64,000 bases of DNA from Acytostelium subglobosum LB1. Lineage: Eukaryota; Evosea; Eumycetozoa; Acytosteliales; Acytosteliaceae. Positions 1-12,121 of the stretch are shown one piece after another. The translations under genes were made by a program, and so were the position numbers. The notes beneath the pieces were generated by a model. The model searched no databases. It was not told the DNA's origin and saw only the letters and a list, made by a program, of their open reading frames with translations. Every line of letters begins with the position of its first letter. Position 1 is the first letter of the stretch. Where the stretch lies: positions 1 through 64,000 of the forward strand of contig NW_012236520.1 of NCBI RefSeq assembly GCF_000787575.1. Reading direction: 5' to 3'.

Positions 1-546
1 GCAGGTGTTTGCCCAAGACCCAGATATCCAACTCAGTACCGCAGAAGAAGCATTTGACACCTGCTTGCTTAACTCTGGTGACTATTAACTGGGTTAGCTC
101 CTCAGACATCAGATGTTGTATTATATATATGTATTAATTGGTCGCTATTACTATGTTGGAGGTTGCAAAGGGTCATCACGGGTCGGACCTTGGATTCCAA
201 AACAAATATTTGAAGAATCCACCCACAACACCCGTTGAACCCTGCAGAACCCAAGCTAACCTTAGCAGCAATCAAGTCTTGTTGTTACCCCCAACAAAGC
301 AAGCACATTTTATTCAACTCTCGCGGTGGTCTTGCGAAACCAAGTGCGAACTGACTCCGAGAGTAGCAAGATTGCCACGGAAAGGGAGAATGTCTGGAGT
401 GGAATGACTGGATTCTCAGGGTAGCACATCATTGCACCTATCTCTTGTGGTCCATGTAATCATCTGTCTTGACAGACGTTGATTGATTGGATGGATGTCT
501 TGACATATGTTGATCGACCAATTTGTTGATTATGATGATCATTATA
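1..546. other. Intergenic / unassigned left edge
   Basis: I see no gene here. The segment from about 150 to 410 is less A/T-rich than normal spacer and has an 89-codon open frame on the plus strand, but that frame has a weak amino-acid make-up, no intron signals and no family I recognise. The last 100 bases, beyond the MED22 stop, carry short GATT-type repeats typical of dictyostelid spacer. Confidence 0.4.
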
Positions 547-1126
547 TCATATGCGAGAAGATGATTGAATCGATTGAAAGGGGAAGGATGATGTTGATGA
601 GGATGATGAGGATGAAGAGGATGAAGAGGAAGGAGGTTGCTTATACTCAGAGTTGTAATATTCATTCTCCAACTCTAGAATTGATCGTGATATATCCTCA
701 GAGATGGCCTTGATTGACTTTGTTGACTTTGCATTCTGTTTCTGATAAACAAGACTCTGTAGCCTGACCTCTTCAGTCATATTAACAAAGTCATTCAATA
801 TTATATTCTGTTTCAACTCTTCTACAATCTTTAACAGTGCTTCTGCAGAGTTTAACTTGATAATATATTTGTTAGTATAAAATACATGTACATCATCTTG
901 TTCAAGATGAAATAGATCAACATACTATATTAGTTGTACGAGTCTCCATTTCGTATATCTCTGATGAGTTCTGTGCATTCTCATTGACCTTTGCTATCTT
1001 TATGATTGAGTGATAGTTGTCCAACATCTGATTGGTCTTAATCTCGATCTGTTTCTGGAAGTACTGTTGATCCCTAAACAATGTCTCACCTCTTGTCTGA
1101 GGTTGTTGTCCCATCATAGAGTTCAT
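547..1126 (-). CDS. med22: Mediator complex subunit 22 (Med22)
   Basis: Med22 is a small subunit of the Mediator head module, which links transcription factors to RNA polymerase II in the nucleus. Two exons, 1126-926 and 855-547, joined in phase 0 across an intron that begins GTATGT, give 169 residues. Recognition rests on order and content: a helix with YHSIIKIAKV, then TNILNSAEALLKIVEELKQ, then ILNDF, and finally the LELENEYY block; this is the Med22/Surf5 arrangement. The C-terminus is a low-complexity serine run (about 12 Ser) that is usual in amoebae and absent from animal Med22. The start is the first ATG of exon 1, preceded by A/T-rich leader. It is divergent from the F-box-like gene that begins 138 bases to the right, so the two may share a promoter. 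Confidence 0.85.
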
Positions 1127-1263
1127 TCTATCTTTTATCTCTATATTCTTAAATTACTAGTATTTGTATTGTGAATGTTCACCTTCAAAAAAGTGATGAT
1201 CTTTGATCAGAGTTTGATCACTTTGGCACACTATCATTGTCATAGATAGAGAGAGATAATAGA

Positions 1264-4200
1264 ATGAATACTAGTAGTGCATTCAAAGTGATTGAAGACA
1301 TATGGTTGAGATATAAGGACAATCATTTTGACTCGTTGGATGATGATCAGAAGTCAACACTCGATCATACTTTGAATCATTTGTTGGAGATTGATCCCTA
1401 TCTACAAGACAACCTAGTAGGCCTCATTAACTCACTCCCACTCCTATCCAATGTATGTATTGATGTTTGATGGGTGGATGAATTCAATCATTCAATCGAT
1501 GACTGACTGGAACTATCCCACTCTTGCTTACTTACCTTAGGTTATGGAACATAATATAAACATTAAGAAAGTGTTTGGAAAGATTGCAATCACTTCACCA
1601 TTGAATTCATGGTCATTCCCTGAAATTGATTATGAACAACTTCAAAGTATGCCTGGAATCAAAGTCACATTGTTTGATTTGGCATTGGCCTACTTCCGAG
1701 CAAGAGACAACATACAGGTCATGTATTATGAATTCTTGGTCGATCCAGTCTTTATCAACAAACTATCATTAGTTGAAAAAGAACTGTTATATGAGCATTA
1801 TATACAGTTACTCATTCATCACATTGATGATAAAGTATACCTGGACAACGTCGCCAAGACATATGGTATGGAGCGTGTTGAACAACATCTTATCAAATGG
1901 TTCATCAACACAATCCAGGACCCAATCCATCAATCTGCTGATCAGCATTCTCGGATGGTTAAGTATCTCACGAACTTGCCAAACATGTCCACATCAACCT
2001 TGTTGATCAATCACAAACAAGATGTATTCAAGTATGTTTGATTGATTGATTCATTGGACACACATACATACTTACTACTTTCCACATCAACGCGAATACT
2101 ACATACAGATTCATTGATGGATGTGACCTGGATAAAGAATTAACATATGGTCTATCAATGATGTACGCCATAATTTTGGATGATCCACATTTGGACGCTG
2201 CCAATCAACAATTGATATTGGATATGTTGGAGAGACGCGAGGGAATGAAAAACACTCAAAGTAATGATTCATTTATAATTGATATGCTTCCACTCCTCCG
2301 ACTCATCAAGCCATCAGATCGCTTTCTCAATCTTTGTCGTCGACTCGATCCATATCTCTTATGCAAGGTCATCACGCACCTTGGTCCATCATTCAAACTG
2401 GTATGTGTGACCAACCCCATCAATCAATCTGTTACTGACCACAGCCATTACTCCAGCACTACAAGCAACTAGAACCATTGATTCTTAGATCACTCACCAC
2501 TCAAGAATTGATGGTCATTGGTGGAGTTTCCAAATACTTTGGATCGGTTGGCGGATGTGAGGATATGTGGACGTCAATATTGAAGCGTGTTGAGTCAATG
2601 CGCTTAAATGGCAACATCTTAGTTGGATCAATTAATTGGTATCCTCCCGACAGACGAGATGAGATCTTGTTTTACATTGGCACTGGTCTACTTGGTATGG
2701 TGGAAGCTTTGGATGGTGTGATCACAGACAAGCAGCGAGACCTTTACATCAACACTGCCATCCATTCAATGATGCACTGTCATCAGTATGGTGTTGACAA
2801 GCTGGACGAACAACACTTTGTCCAACAATACCGACCATGGCTCCAGAATTACATTGAGAGTGAAAGATATGAAATGGCCTGTCCTAGAATGGAATCCAGT
2901 CGACTCCTCTGTATAATGGCTCGTCATTCATTATTAGACGAACATCTCATCAAAAGCCTAATTGAGAAATCCAGCAATTGGCACAAGGACGATCCAGGCA
3001 ACTTTGAATTCTTTGACTCATGTCCTGACCCAGCGACCGCGTGGTCATGTTTCCTTGGCATACCACAAAATAACAATATTGATTATTATGCAATGCGGTG
3101 CAATAACATCGTGGTGACTAATCGACTCTTAAAATGGCGATGTGTGCAAAGCGATAAGGGCAGTTCCAAGCACAAGAGGATATTGTTGGCCAAGCTATCA
3201 CTCCTCTCAATCAACAGCAAGGATTACAAACATCAACTGGAGCTTTACAAAAAGTACAAGAAGGATTCAATTGCTACACTAATCTGGTCAAAGTCCACAC
3301 CGACGACCAGGACCGACATAACCTCAGATGGGCCATCGAGCACGGCAATGGCACTCACATCACTCTCGCCAGTGCTAATCAAACATATACTTAAGAATGT
3401 GTTACTAGACGATGACAAGATTGATTCGAGATGGGTCGTGTCATTGTCGACGGTCTGCTCCAAGATCCATCATTCATTAAGGTCAACATTGTCCAACACA
3501 ATACTGCCATCGATCACAATCCATTCAACTATTGCCCACATTGGTTCGAAATATTGCCTCTACATCAATGCTCCACTTCATCTCCACGCACGAGAATTGA
3601 ACTATATCCCACCGGATCACATTGATCAATGTCTAAACCACTTACAATCACTGGTCATTCCATTTGATATCTATGAGAATAGCCTTGACGAGGATGAGGA
3701 TGACTACTTTGATCAATTCTCCATCATCTACATCAGCGTTATGCTTGGACCCAACATCAGACATATACATTTCCAAGAGAACGGACACATTTCCATTCGA
3801 GAATGGCGCAGTAATTCGCCTCACAAATCATTTGTATCATTCGTTGTCCAAGAGCCATACGATGGTCCCGTGAGCAAGTTCCATCAAGCAAGCTTCACTC
3901 TACTCATCAATGACTTTGTCCGTGATCGAACATCGGTTCAACACATCGAGATCACATCATGTTCGCCATCAGGTCCCCAACCACTGACATCCAGTGCCCA
4001 TTGTGCGCCTCGACTTACCTTCACATGGGAGTTGTTGGATCAAGGACCAAGCCAGTATTGCACTTTCTTTAGTTCAGATGAGAGTAACCTGAAAGAGCAT
4101 GATCACCTCCAAGATCTGGACCGGAGCGAACTGGATCACATCACATCAATCATCCTGTATCAGTGTCATCCAGTGCATAGTTTGTCAAAAGTGAACAATG

Positions 4201-4670
4201 TCCAACATCTCACTCTTCAACCAGAGCCTCGCTTATTGGAAGACTACCTGTTGGATGAGTACTCATCATATATTCAACAATTCTACAAAGAGTGCAAGCA
4301 ATTGAGAACACTGACTTTGGTGGTTTCTCAACTGAACGAAGCTGAATCATTGCTACCAGACCCATTATCGATCACATCACTGGCAACGCTTCAATCAGTG
4401 GAGATCCATATCAACGAATGGATATGGATTGCCAAACTAGAGATTGAGGACAGGATTCAAGATCAATTGTCCAAGATACTTAAACGTGTCGATATGCCAA
4501 ACATCCAGAAGGTATCAATTCTAATCAAACCCGAGGTAGGCCAATCACCTGGAGTACTCTATCTCTCATACTACCGATGTTGTCCACGATGTCCACTCAC
4601 TCCAACATCAGACAAACAGAGCAAGTTTAGCTTATTCCAACATCAAGAGCAACAAAAATTGACCAATTAA
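1264..4670 (+). CDS. F-box-like hypothetical protein, about 1061 aa
   Basis: Four exons: 1264-1452, 1541-2031, 2109-2400 and 2457-4670; phases agree and introns start GTATGT. The last acceptor could also be at 2445, which would add four residues in frame. I do not recognise a named orthologue. The start of exon 4 (LEPLILRSLTTQELMVIGG, then CEDMWTSILKR) has the spacing of an F-box, and a second segment in the middle (SPVLIKHILKNVLLDDDKID) looks like the F-box-like openings common in large dictyostelid families. The first 320 residues are helical, without clear motifs; the last 300 residues hold leucine-spaced strands resembling degenerate LRR-like repeats. If the F-box is real it would act as an SCF substrate adaptor, but that is inference. 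The stop is only 22 bases from the stop of the convergent ABC transporter. Confidence 0.7.
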
Positions 4671-4692
4671 AGTTGGATCTATTTCCTTGTGT

Positions 4693-7600
4693 TTATTTAC
4701 GCTGATGACGAATGAATGTGAGCGCCAGGAAACTGAGCATAATGTAGGCAATGTTGAAGGCGATCAACATGAATATGTTCCAATTCACTCGGTCATACTC
4801 AAGTCCATATCGTTCGAGGAGTGTATCGCCTGATGTGATTGGACAGAACATCATTGTGTTCTTGCCCACGGGTATTGGATAGGCACCAACATCATTGGGA
4901 CAATCAAATGTTGCGCCTCGCAACTCTGTTACACCAATCGACTCAAGACCATAACGTGAGAACATCAACCAATGTAGCCACTTCCATCCTCGTGGGATGT
5001 CTGGACCCGGGATGAAGAAGCCGCCAAACAGTCCGAGGAAGTTGAGCGCCATTGAACTGATCAGTGCAGCCACGGGCAGTTCGGGCATCACAAAGGCAAA
5101 CATCAAGGCAAGGTTGTCGTAGCAGAGTGTCATGAGGAAGTAGATGAGGAGACTGAAGAAGAACTTGCCCCCGCCCTCGCCACCATCCATGCCACTCAAC
5201 AAGAAGAATGGGATCCAGTAGACGAGCGAGGTCATCACGACCATCGGCAGATCGGTCACCAATGTAGCGGCAAGGTAAATGAATGGCGGGTACGTTCCAG
5301 ATTGTTTCTCGCGGTAGAATAGTGATCGATCCTCCAATGCCATTGGTATCTTGGACACAGATGAAATACCAGCAAACACAAACGATTGGAAGATCATTGC
5401 CAATCTATTTCGGGCACCTGATTGATCGTGATCAAGTCGAAGGAACATCGTGCCCAAGATAAAGGCTGGGATGATTCCACGAAGGAATCTGATCAAGATT
5501 GTTGTTGGACGTCTAACATGATTGAGCCATGCACGTTTGGTCAGGCAGTACATCTGAGTCCTCAATGACGAACCATACATGTTGGTGAACTTGGGCACAG
5601 TAACACCAGTTGGCACAACCTGCTTGTTGGTCAGCTGCTCAGTTGTGGTCTGGCACTCAGTTGATGCACGGTAATACTGGATTGGGTTCCTGGCCTCGTC
5701 ACGCAGCTCGGCCACCTCAAGTATGAAGTCGGCGGCATTCCTTCCATGTTGCATATGATAGCCTTGATGAGCAAAGTAGTCGACGACGGTCTGGCAATTG
5801 GGTCCAGTGTCTCCAAAGTATATGACCTCACCCTTGGCCAACAACAATAACTGATCAAACTCTTCAAAGATCTCTTGTGATGGTTGATGGATGGTGCATA
5901 TAACTGTTCGTCCACTCTTGACCACCTTGCGTATACAGTTCATCACTTTGAGTGCAGCAGTTGAGTCCAGACCAGAGGTGGGCTCGTCCAAGAACAGTAG
6001 CTGGGGGTCGGCAGCCATCTCGATTGCAATGCTGACCTTCTTGCGATTGGCCAATGAAATGCCTACCATTGGATTGAGACCGATCTTTGAGTCCTGGACC
6101 TTGGTCAAGTGTAGCAACTTGATGATCTCCTCCACCAACTTCATCTTGTCCTCGTTGGGCATTGTATCTGGCAGGCGACACAAGGCAGACATGTAGACGG
6201 CCTCCTTCACAGTGAGATTCTCTGGCAATATATCTTGTTGTTCAACATAGGCGGTGAATCGAGTGAGTTGCATCGAGTCAATTGATTGACCATTGATTGA
6301 CACTTGTCCAGTGATCTCGCCTCCATTCTTCCTCTTGGCCAATATGTCCAAAAGAGTTGACTTGCCTGCGCCAGATGGGCCCATCAACGCCATCATGCCA
6401 GGTTTGACAAATGCATTGATGTTGTTGAGCAGCTGCAACTTTGCCTTCTCAGTCTTGCCCGTATGTTCATTCCTCTTCTTGACCTGGACTGAGTAGTTCA
6501 GGTTCTCAATGGTCATGTAACATCCTCCATTGTTGGCCATGGCAACATTGTTCGCGTCAATGATGGTATTCTTCCTGTCCTTCTTTACCTTGATGCCATA
6601 TGATATTGTCCTTGGTGGCTTCTTGGTCTCGAAGCGAAGCCATTTCAATCCAATAAAGAAGAGTGTGAACAATACAAATGCGTAGCAGACCACGATGAAC
6701 AAGTCGATCCATCGCCATGACAATGTATCATTGAATCCAAATAGTTGGAGGGTGGGTGGCGGGATCCTCTCGTGGGGCGCACAATGGAATGTCTTGTCCA
6801 CCATCTCATTGGAGGCCAGCGCATCCAGCACGTACTTGAGTGGGTCGAGATAGTACAACCATATCCACCAATCTGGATAGTTGGTGCGTGGCAGGATGAA
6901 GCCAGATGAGATCATGAACAAAAGTATGATGGCTGGTGTCACCAATGATGCCTTGAGCTGGGTCGATGAGTATGCCGATGCGCACTGGAACAGTCCCTGT
7001 GCAACAATGTTTGTCAATGCATTGCATATGATGAACACAAAGAATCTGTCTGCACTGGCATTGAATCCAGCAGTCCAATAACATATGGTGGCGAACAATG
7101 TTGACTCGATGAATGACACGGGGAACTTGGAGACAACCAATGAGAGGAAATATGCGAATGCTCGATAATATTTGCCATCCTGTTGGAGATAGAACACTGG
7201 GCGCAGCTGATGGAACTCCTCGATCGAGGGGTACGACGTCCAGATGTGAAGGTTCATTGCAAAGTAGAGTATGGCGAATCTGTTGCGGCCGCCAGTCTGA
7301 GTGTCGCCCAGTTGGAAGAACAATGAACCAAGTACGAATCCCATTACAATGGCCTGTACGAAACGTACAATATATTGCTTCCTGACCATCTTCATCACTG
7401 TGAACTGTCTACTCAAACAAAGTTTGATATCATCCAACAATGTTGAAGGTCTNACTCAATGAGTCCTTTGTCGTTGACATATCCCTGACCTCCAAGCCAT
7501 CAGGTGGAAGATGATCCAATCGTTCAATCACACTCTGAAAGTCTATTCATTGTTTGAGTTAATGTATGAATAATTGATTGAGTGAGTGATGGTAACATAC

Positions 7601-8835
7601 ATGATGATTGTTTGAATAAGTGATCAAACTGAATGTTGTGTGGATCCTGACTATTATATAATGGCTGTGTCTCGATTGAGTACTTCCTTGGATCAATGAC
7701 AATGTCTTGGACAAACTCTGCCTCCGGTTGATCCTGAAGTGGATGGTATCCAATTGAGTTAAAGTCTGGAATATTTGTTTGATTGATTGAGTAAGATAGT
7801 GAAATAATTGATTGATTGAACATATAACATACATGGGAGTAGTTGTTCACGTGGGCCAAAGTAACAGAGTGTACCATGCTCACCAAGTAGGATGACATCA
7901 TCAAATAGTGTGAATAACTCTGGACTTGGTTGTAATAATGAAAGGACTGCTGATGACTTGGATTCGATGGCAATGGTCTTGACATGATTGCAAATGTTGA
8001 ATGAGGTGGCAGAGTCCAATCCAGTGGTAGGCTCATCCATCAATATAAGATTAGGACACTTTGTAAACTCAGACGCCAGAGTGACACGTCTCTTCTGTCC
8101 ACCTGATATGCCACGAATGAGTTCATCGCCAACCAGTGTATTCCTCTGCTCGGTCAGTCCGACCATCTCCAATATGAGGTCGACTCGCTCCTTCTTGGCC
8201 TGCTCTCTAGACTGCTGGCCCATGTTGCAGTTGGCCGAGAAGTCCATCGTCTGCTGAACCGTGAGTATGGGTATGTGGCGATCGTCCTGTGGAACGAATA
8301 TTGTGTCGCGGTGATGTGTCTTGTCGTCCGCCACATGACCATTGAACAATAGTTGTCCGTCGATGGTACTGTGTTGCTTGGGATGTCTGTTGGCCAGAAG
8401 TTGGAGTAGAATTGATTTGCCAGACGATGGAGGACCCATCAAGAGTACCATGCGGCCAGGTTGTAATGAGAAGTTGAGATCATTGAGCAGGGTCTTGGTT
8501 GCAGGGTCATGTTGAGGTTGTACAACCTTTGTATTGGAGACCAATGATTTCCAAATTGGCTTGGGGTTGGTGTCGACCTTGAGGCTCAATCCCTTGGCAA
8601 CAACATACATTCCAGTCTTATTTGGACTGACATGTGATGTTATATGTTGACTTAATTGATTATTATTATAATTATTATTATTAATATTTATAGTTGTGTG
8701 ATTGTTTGTTGTTGATTGTTGTGGTCTAATATCAATTGATGTCATCTCCACGGATGTTGGAGTATATCCTCTTCCTCCTCCTCCCCCAACATTGTTGTTG
8801 TTCCGAGGTATCTTATAATTGTTGTGATTGTACAT
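4693..8835 (-). CDS. abcG: ABC transporter, G family, full-size PDR type
   Basis: A full transporter in (NBD-TMD)x2 order that exports lipids, drugs or other hydrophobic solutes across a membrane. Exons 8835-7833, 7765-7601 and 7542-4693 give 1338 residues if the single N at 7453 is not a real base. The N-terminal NBD has Walker A GPPSSGKS, signature SGGQKRRVTLA and Walker B LILMDEPTTGLD; the second NBD has GPSGAGKS and LLFLDEPTSGLD, with a degenerate signature (LANRKKVSIA), an asymmetry seen in this family. Each NBD is followed by six or so membrane helices. The first 75 residues are an Asn-rich, Gly-rich tail. Dropping the N restores one frame through the linker (TTKDSLSRPSTLLDD), so the gene is probably intact. 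The exact abcG paralogue cannot be assigned. Confidence 0.92.
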
Positions 8836-10080
8836 TATTAAATAAATAAATAAATATATAAATAATTATGATTGATTGATTGATTGATGGATAAAGATAC
8901 ATACTATTACTTAAGTATGATTGATTAATGTTCCAAGCATTCCTTTGTTTTAAACATTAAGGTCACAATAATACATCATGACGTATCCAGATGACCCAGT
9001 GTGTGAATGATCTTGGAAGGACCGAGAGGAGGTCCTTGAAAGGGCTGACTGGATGACCCGTCTGAATGTGACTCCCCATTCCGTAACCCCTGTGATGGGC
9101 TTGTTCTCCGGGTTACCCCATAGGCTCTCAATATTCCTTGATGGGCACACTGAAATATCATCGATGTTGTTTTGTTCAAAAGCCCAAAACCTTGGAGAAT
9201 CGTTGAATGCCTCGTGTGTTTCTGCGAAGGGTCATGTGAGAACAACTTAAAAAAATTATCATAACACTATGTTTGTGTGTGGCGTGTTAGTTTGTTTGTC
9301 GTCTGATCATTGTCAACTACTGGATCACTTACATTGTGGCATGCCTATCTAGTTGGAGACCGTCTTACTTTGGCAACATGATGGATGTGGCGCCCGTTGG
9401 TGATGTGGTTTTGGTGGGTGAGTGGGCCGGGGTTCGGGGCACCTCGCGTAATCAATCAATCAATCAATCATTCCCTGATCACTGTTGTGTGTTCTATAAA
9501 TAAATAAATAATTATTATTATTAATTAATCTATATATGACGTTGATTGATGAGTTAGCCCATTACCATTAACTATTATTATTATAATATGGCCCAATGTC
9601 TGGAAGGTTAGTTCACCCTGTAAGAAGATGTGATATGATTGAACAGAAACCTTGAACATTGATATGATGACATCATCAATCCACGAAGTAGTCAATGTCA
9701 TATTATCTATCTCGAGATAACCTTTATGTATTAATATACCAACCTTATTAGTATCATTTATTACTTCCTTCATTCAATTAGATAAATAAAGAGTGGTTCA
9801 AGAAGAAAAACTGAAGTGAGGTCCGAATTGAAGAAGTGAAGTGAAGTGAAGTGAAGTGCAACCACACAGGTCACTCCACAAGTTGTGTGTGTTTGGGGAT
9901 CGGTGATGATGCAGGGCATGGAGAGGGTTGATCAGGTCATCACATGTTGTTGTGACAAAGTGCAAGAGAGAGATATAGAAAGAGAGGATAATAGTTAGTT
10001 TGTTGTTGTTGTAATAGTAGTAGTATCAGAGGGTGTGACGTGACTATCACATACCATAACAAGTGTAGCTTTTTTAAACC
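8836..10080. other. Gene-poor spacer between abcG and argJ, with possible relics
   Basis: This 1.2 kb has no confident gene. From 8950 to about 9470 base composition rises to that of coding DNA. On the minus strand a stop-free stretch runs 9231-8950 (93 codons, contains WGNPENKPITGVTEWGV), and another runs through about 9470-9370 (contains APNPGPLTHQNHITNG). Neither matches a family I know, and I make no attempt to join them. A separate 82-codon minus-strand frame at 9773-9525 starts with ATG but is isoleucine-rich and may be chance. The right part is A/T-rich with (GTGAA)n repeats and should hold the argJ promoter. Confidence 0.4.
9834..9858. repeat. (GTGAA)n microsatellite
   Basis: Five tandem copies of a 5-base unit in the argJ upstream region. 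Simple-sequence repeat; no function is apparent. Confidence 0.8.
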
Positions 10081-11600
10081 ATGATGATGTCAAGATCACT
10101 CAACAGTTGTCTCTTGTTCAACAACCGTACCAATACTCAATCACTTCTAAAGAAGTTCTACGTGTCCACCAGTGGCAGCAGCAGCAGTGCATCATTCAAA
10201 GTACTGTATACACTCATTCAATCAATCAATGGTCATTAAGTCAGTCACTTACCAACCATCATCTATATATTATAATAGGCCTTCCCAAAGGGATTCAAGA
10301 CTGGTACATCAGCTTGTGGACTGAAGAAGAGTGGAAACAAGGATGTTTGTGTGATTCACTCGTCGACACCTTGTCAGGTTGCTGCGGTGTTCACCGAGAA
10401 CAAGGTTAAGGCTGCACCAGTGGTACTCAGTCGTCAACTTCTTGACAGCCATCACTCAAAGGGCTTCAACTCACTTGTCATCAACAGTGGTGGTGCCAAT
10501 GCCTGCACAGGTGATCAAGGTATGGCCAACGCCAAGACCATGTCCACCCTGACCTCCTCTCTTGTCAAGGCTCCCCAGCCCTCACTTGTTATGGTATGTT
10601 ATGTTGTTCGATCAATCAATCAATCAATCAATTGATAGATCACATGTTAATCAATCAATCAATCATGATATTTCAGTCAACAGGTATCATTGGACAACAA
10701 TTGGATATGACCAAGGTTGAGAAGGGTATCAAGGAAGCCGTGTCCAACCTCAATGAGGCTGATTGGTTGTCAGCTGCCAGAGCAATTATGACAACGGACA
10801 AGGTACCAAAGTTGGCACAGGCCAATGTAAAGATGTCGGGCACTGACGTCAACATCATCGGTATCTGCAAGGGCGCCGGTATGATCCATCCCAACATGGC
10901 CACGATGCTGTGCGCCATCTGTCTGGACGCCAACATCTCGGAGCAGTGTCTCAAGTCGCTGCTCAAGCACTCGGTCCAATACTCATTCAACTCGATCAAT
11001 GTCGACGGTGACATGTCCACCAACGACACCGTCGCCATCTTTGCCAACGGATCGGCCAACAACAAGATCGTCGACGACGTCAACTCGCAGGACTACATCG
11101 CCCTGCAGGCTGCCGTGCGCGACGTTGCCACCAAGCTCGCTCAGATGATCGTGCGTGACGCAGAGGGCGCCACCAAGTTTGTCACAATCAATGTGCAGGG
11201 TGCCGACAACGAGGCCAACGGACACATCGTTGCCAACAGCATTGCCACTTCATCGTTGGTCAAGGCTGCCATGTATGGAGGCGACGCCAACTGGGGCCGT
11301 GTGCTGGCTGCCGTTGGCTACAGTGGAGTCAATGTGGATCCACTCAAGGTGTCAATGTGGTTCGCCAAGGGCGACGGAGACAACGTCGGCAAGGGCAAGA
11401 AGAACGATCCAGAGACCTCGATGCAGTTCATCGAGAAGGGCACGCCACTTCCCAAAAACGAGGACAAGGCTGCCGAGCTACTCAGTCACAACGACATCTC
11501 AATCATCGTCGACCTCTCCATGGGCAAATCATCCTACACCATGTGGACCTGTGACTTGACCGAGGAGTACGTGAGAGCCAACTCCCACTACAGGACATAA
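10081..11600 (+). CDS. argJ: Arginine biosynthesis bifunctional protein ArgJ (ornithine acetyltransferase), mitochondrial
   Basis: ArgJ transfers acetyl from N-acetylornithine to glutamate, recycling acetyl in the cyclic arginine pathway. Exons 10081-10200, 10279-10593 and 10677-11600 encode 452 residues; all junctions are phase 0. The first 40 residues (start MMMSRSLNSC, rich in Ser, Asn, Lys and Arg and without acidic residues) look like a mitochondrial targeting peptide. The autoproteolytic site is visible as PNMATML, with cleavage expected before Thr221, producing alpha and beta chains. Other family blocks are SGGANACTG, MSTGIIG and the C-terminal NSHYRT. The first intron donor is GTACTG rather than GTATGT. 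Third-codon positions in exon 3 are strongly C/G-biased, as in highly expressed dictyostelid genes. No other arginine gene is nearby. Confidence 0.95.
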
Positions 11601-12121
11601 TCAATCATCTCAACTCCAATTCTCCCTATCCAACTCAAACAGCATTAGTATCTCTATATCTGTCAATTTCAAATCAATCATTCAACTCCATTCAATCATT
11701 CAATCAATCAATCACATTCGAGTTCATGTAAATATTACATAATATATAAATCATTGTCAACATGACCTCGACAAGTACTTCGGTATGGAACACGATATTA
11801 GGATACCTTGGTATTCATTCATGACTTCTCGTTACCCATCAGGAATCCGAATGGCTTTTGCCATTTTTGTTAAAGTTGTTGCGTGGACTGGGTTGAGAAC
11901 CAGCGCCAATGTTAAACATAATTGATTGGATCACGTGTGCAAACAAAAACACTTTTTTGATTGATTTTTGGTGTGGTTGTTGTTGCGTTTGTTCAAAGGG
12001 TACTCACATGCATGCAAGTGACCATGCTGAACACCGACACCGACATAGTTCAATTTCAATCAACAATATCTTTTATTCACATTTATAATATATATATATA
12101 TAAACAGATATAAATATAACA
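11601..12121. other. Intergenic, argJ to fucosidase
   Basis: Contains the argJ 3' region with CAAT repeats, then a segment (about 11745-11930) with an open plus-strand frame of roughly 60 codons (includes WYSFMTSRYPSGIRMAF) that looks protein-like but has no start or family. The last 130 bases are A/T-rich, with an alternating TA run just before the fucosidase ATG, likely its core promoter. Confidence 0.4.

Noticed and set aside
138-407. 89-codon frame near the left edge
   Set aside because: No family, no splice signals and no coding bias; left as unassigned.
9525-9773. 82-codon minus-strand frame with an ATG
   Set aside because: Very A/T-rich and isoleucine-heavy, no family; probably chance.
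10673-11225. Two minus-strand frames opposite argJ
   Set aside because: Antisense to the highly biased argJ exon 3; no own start context or introns.
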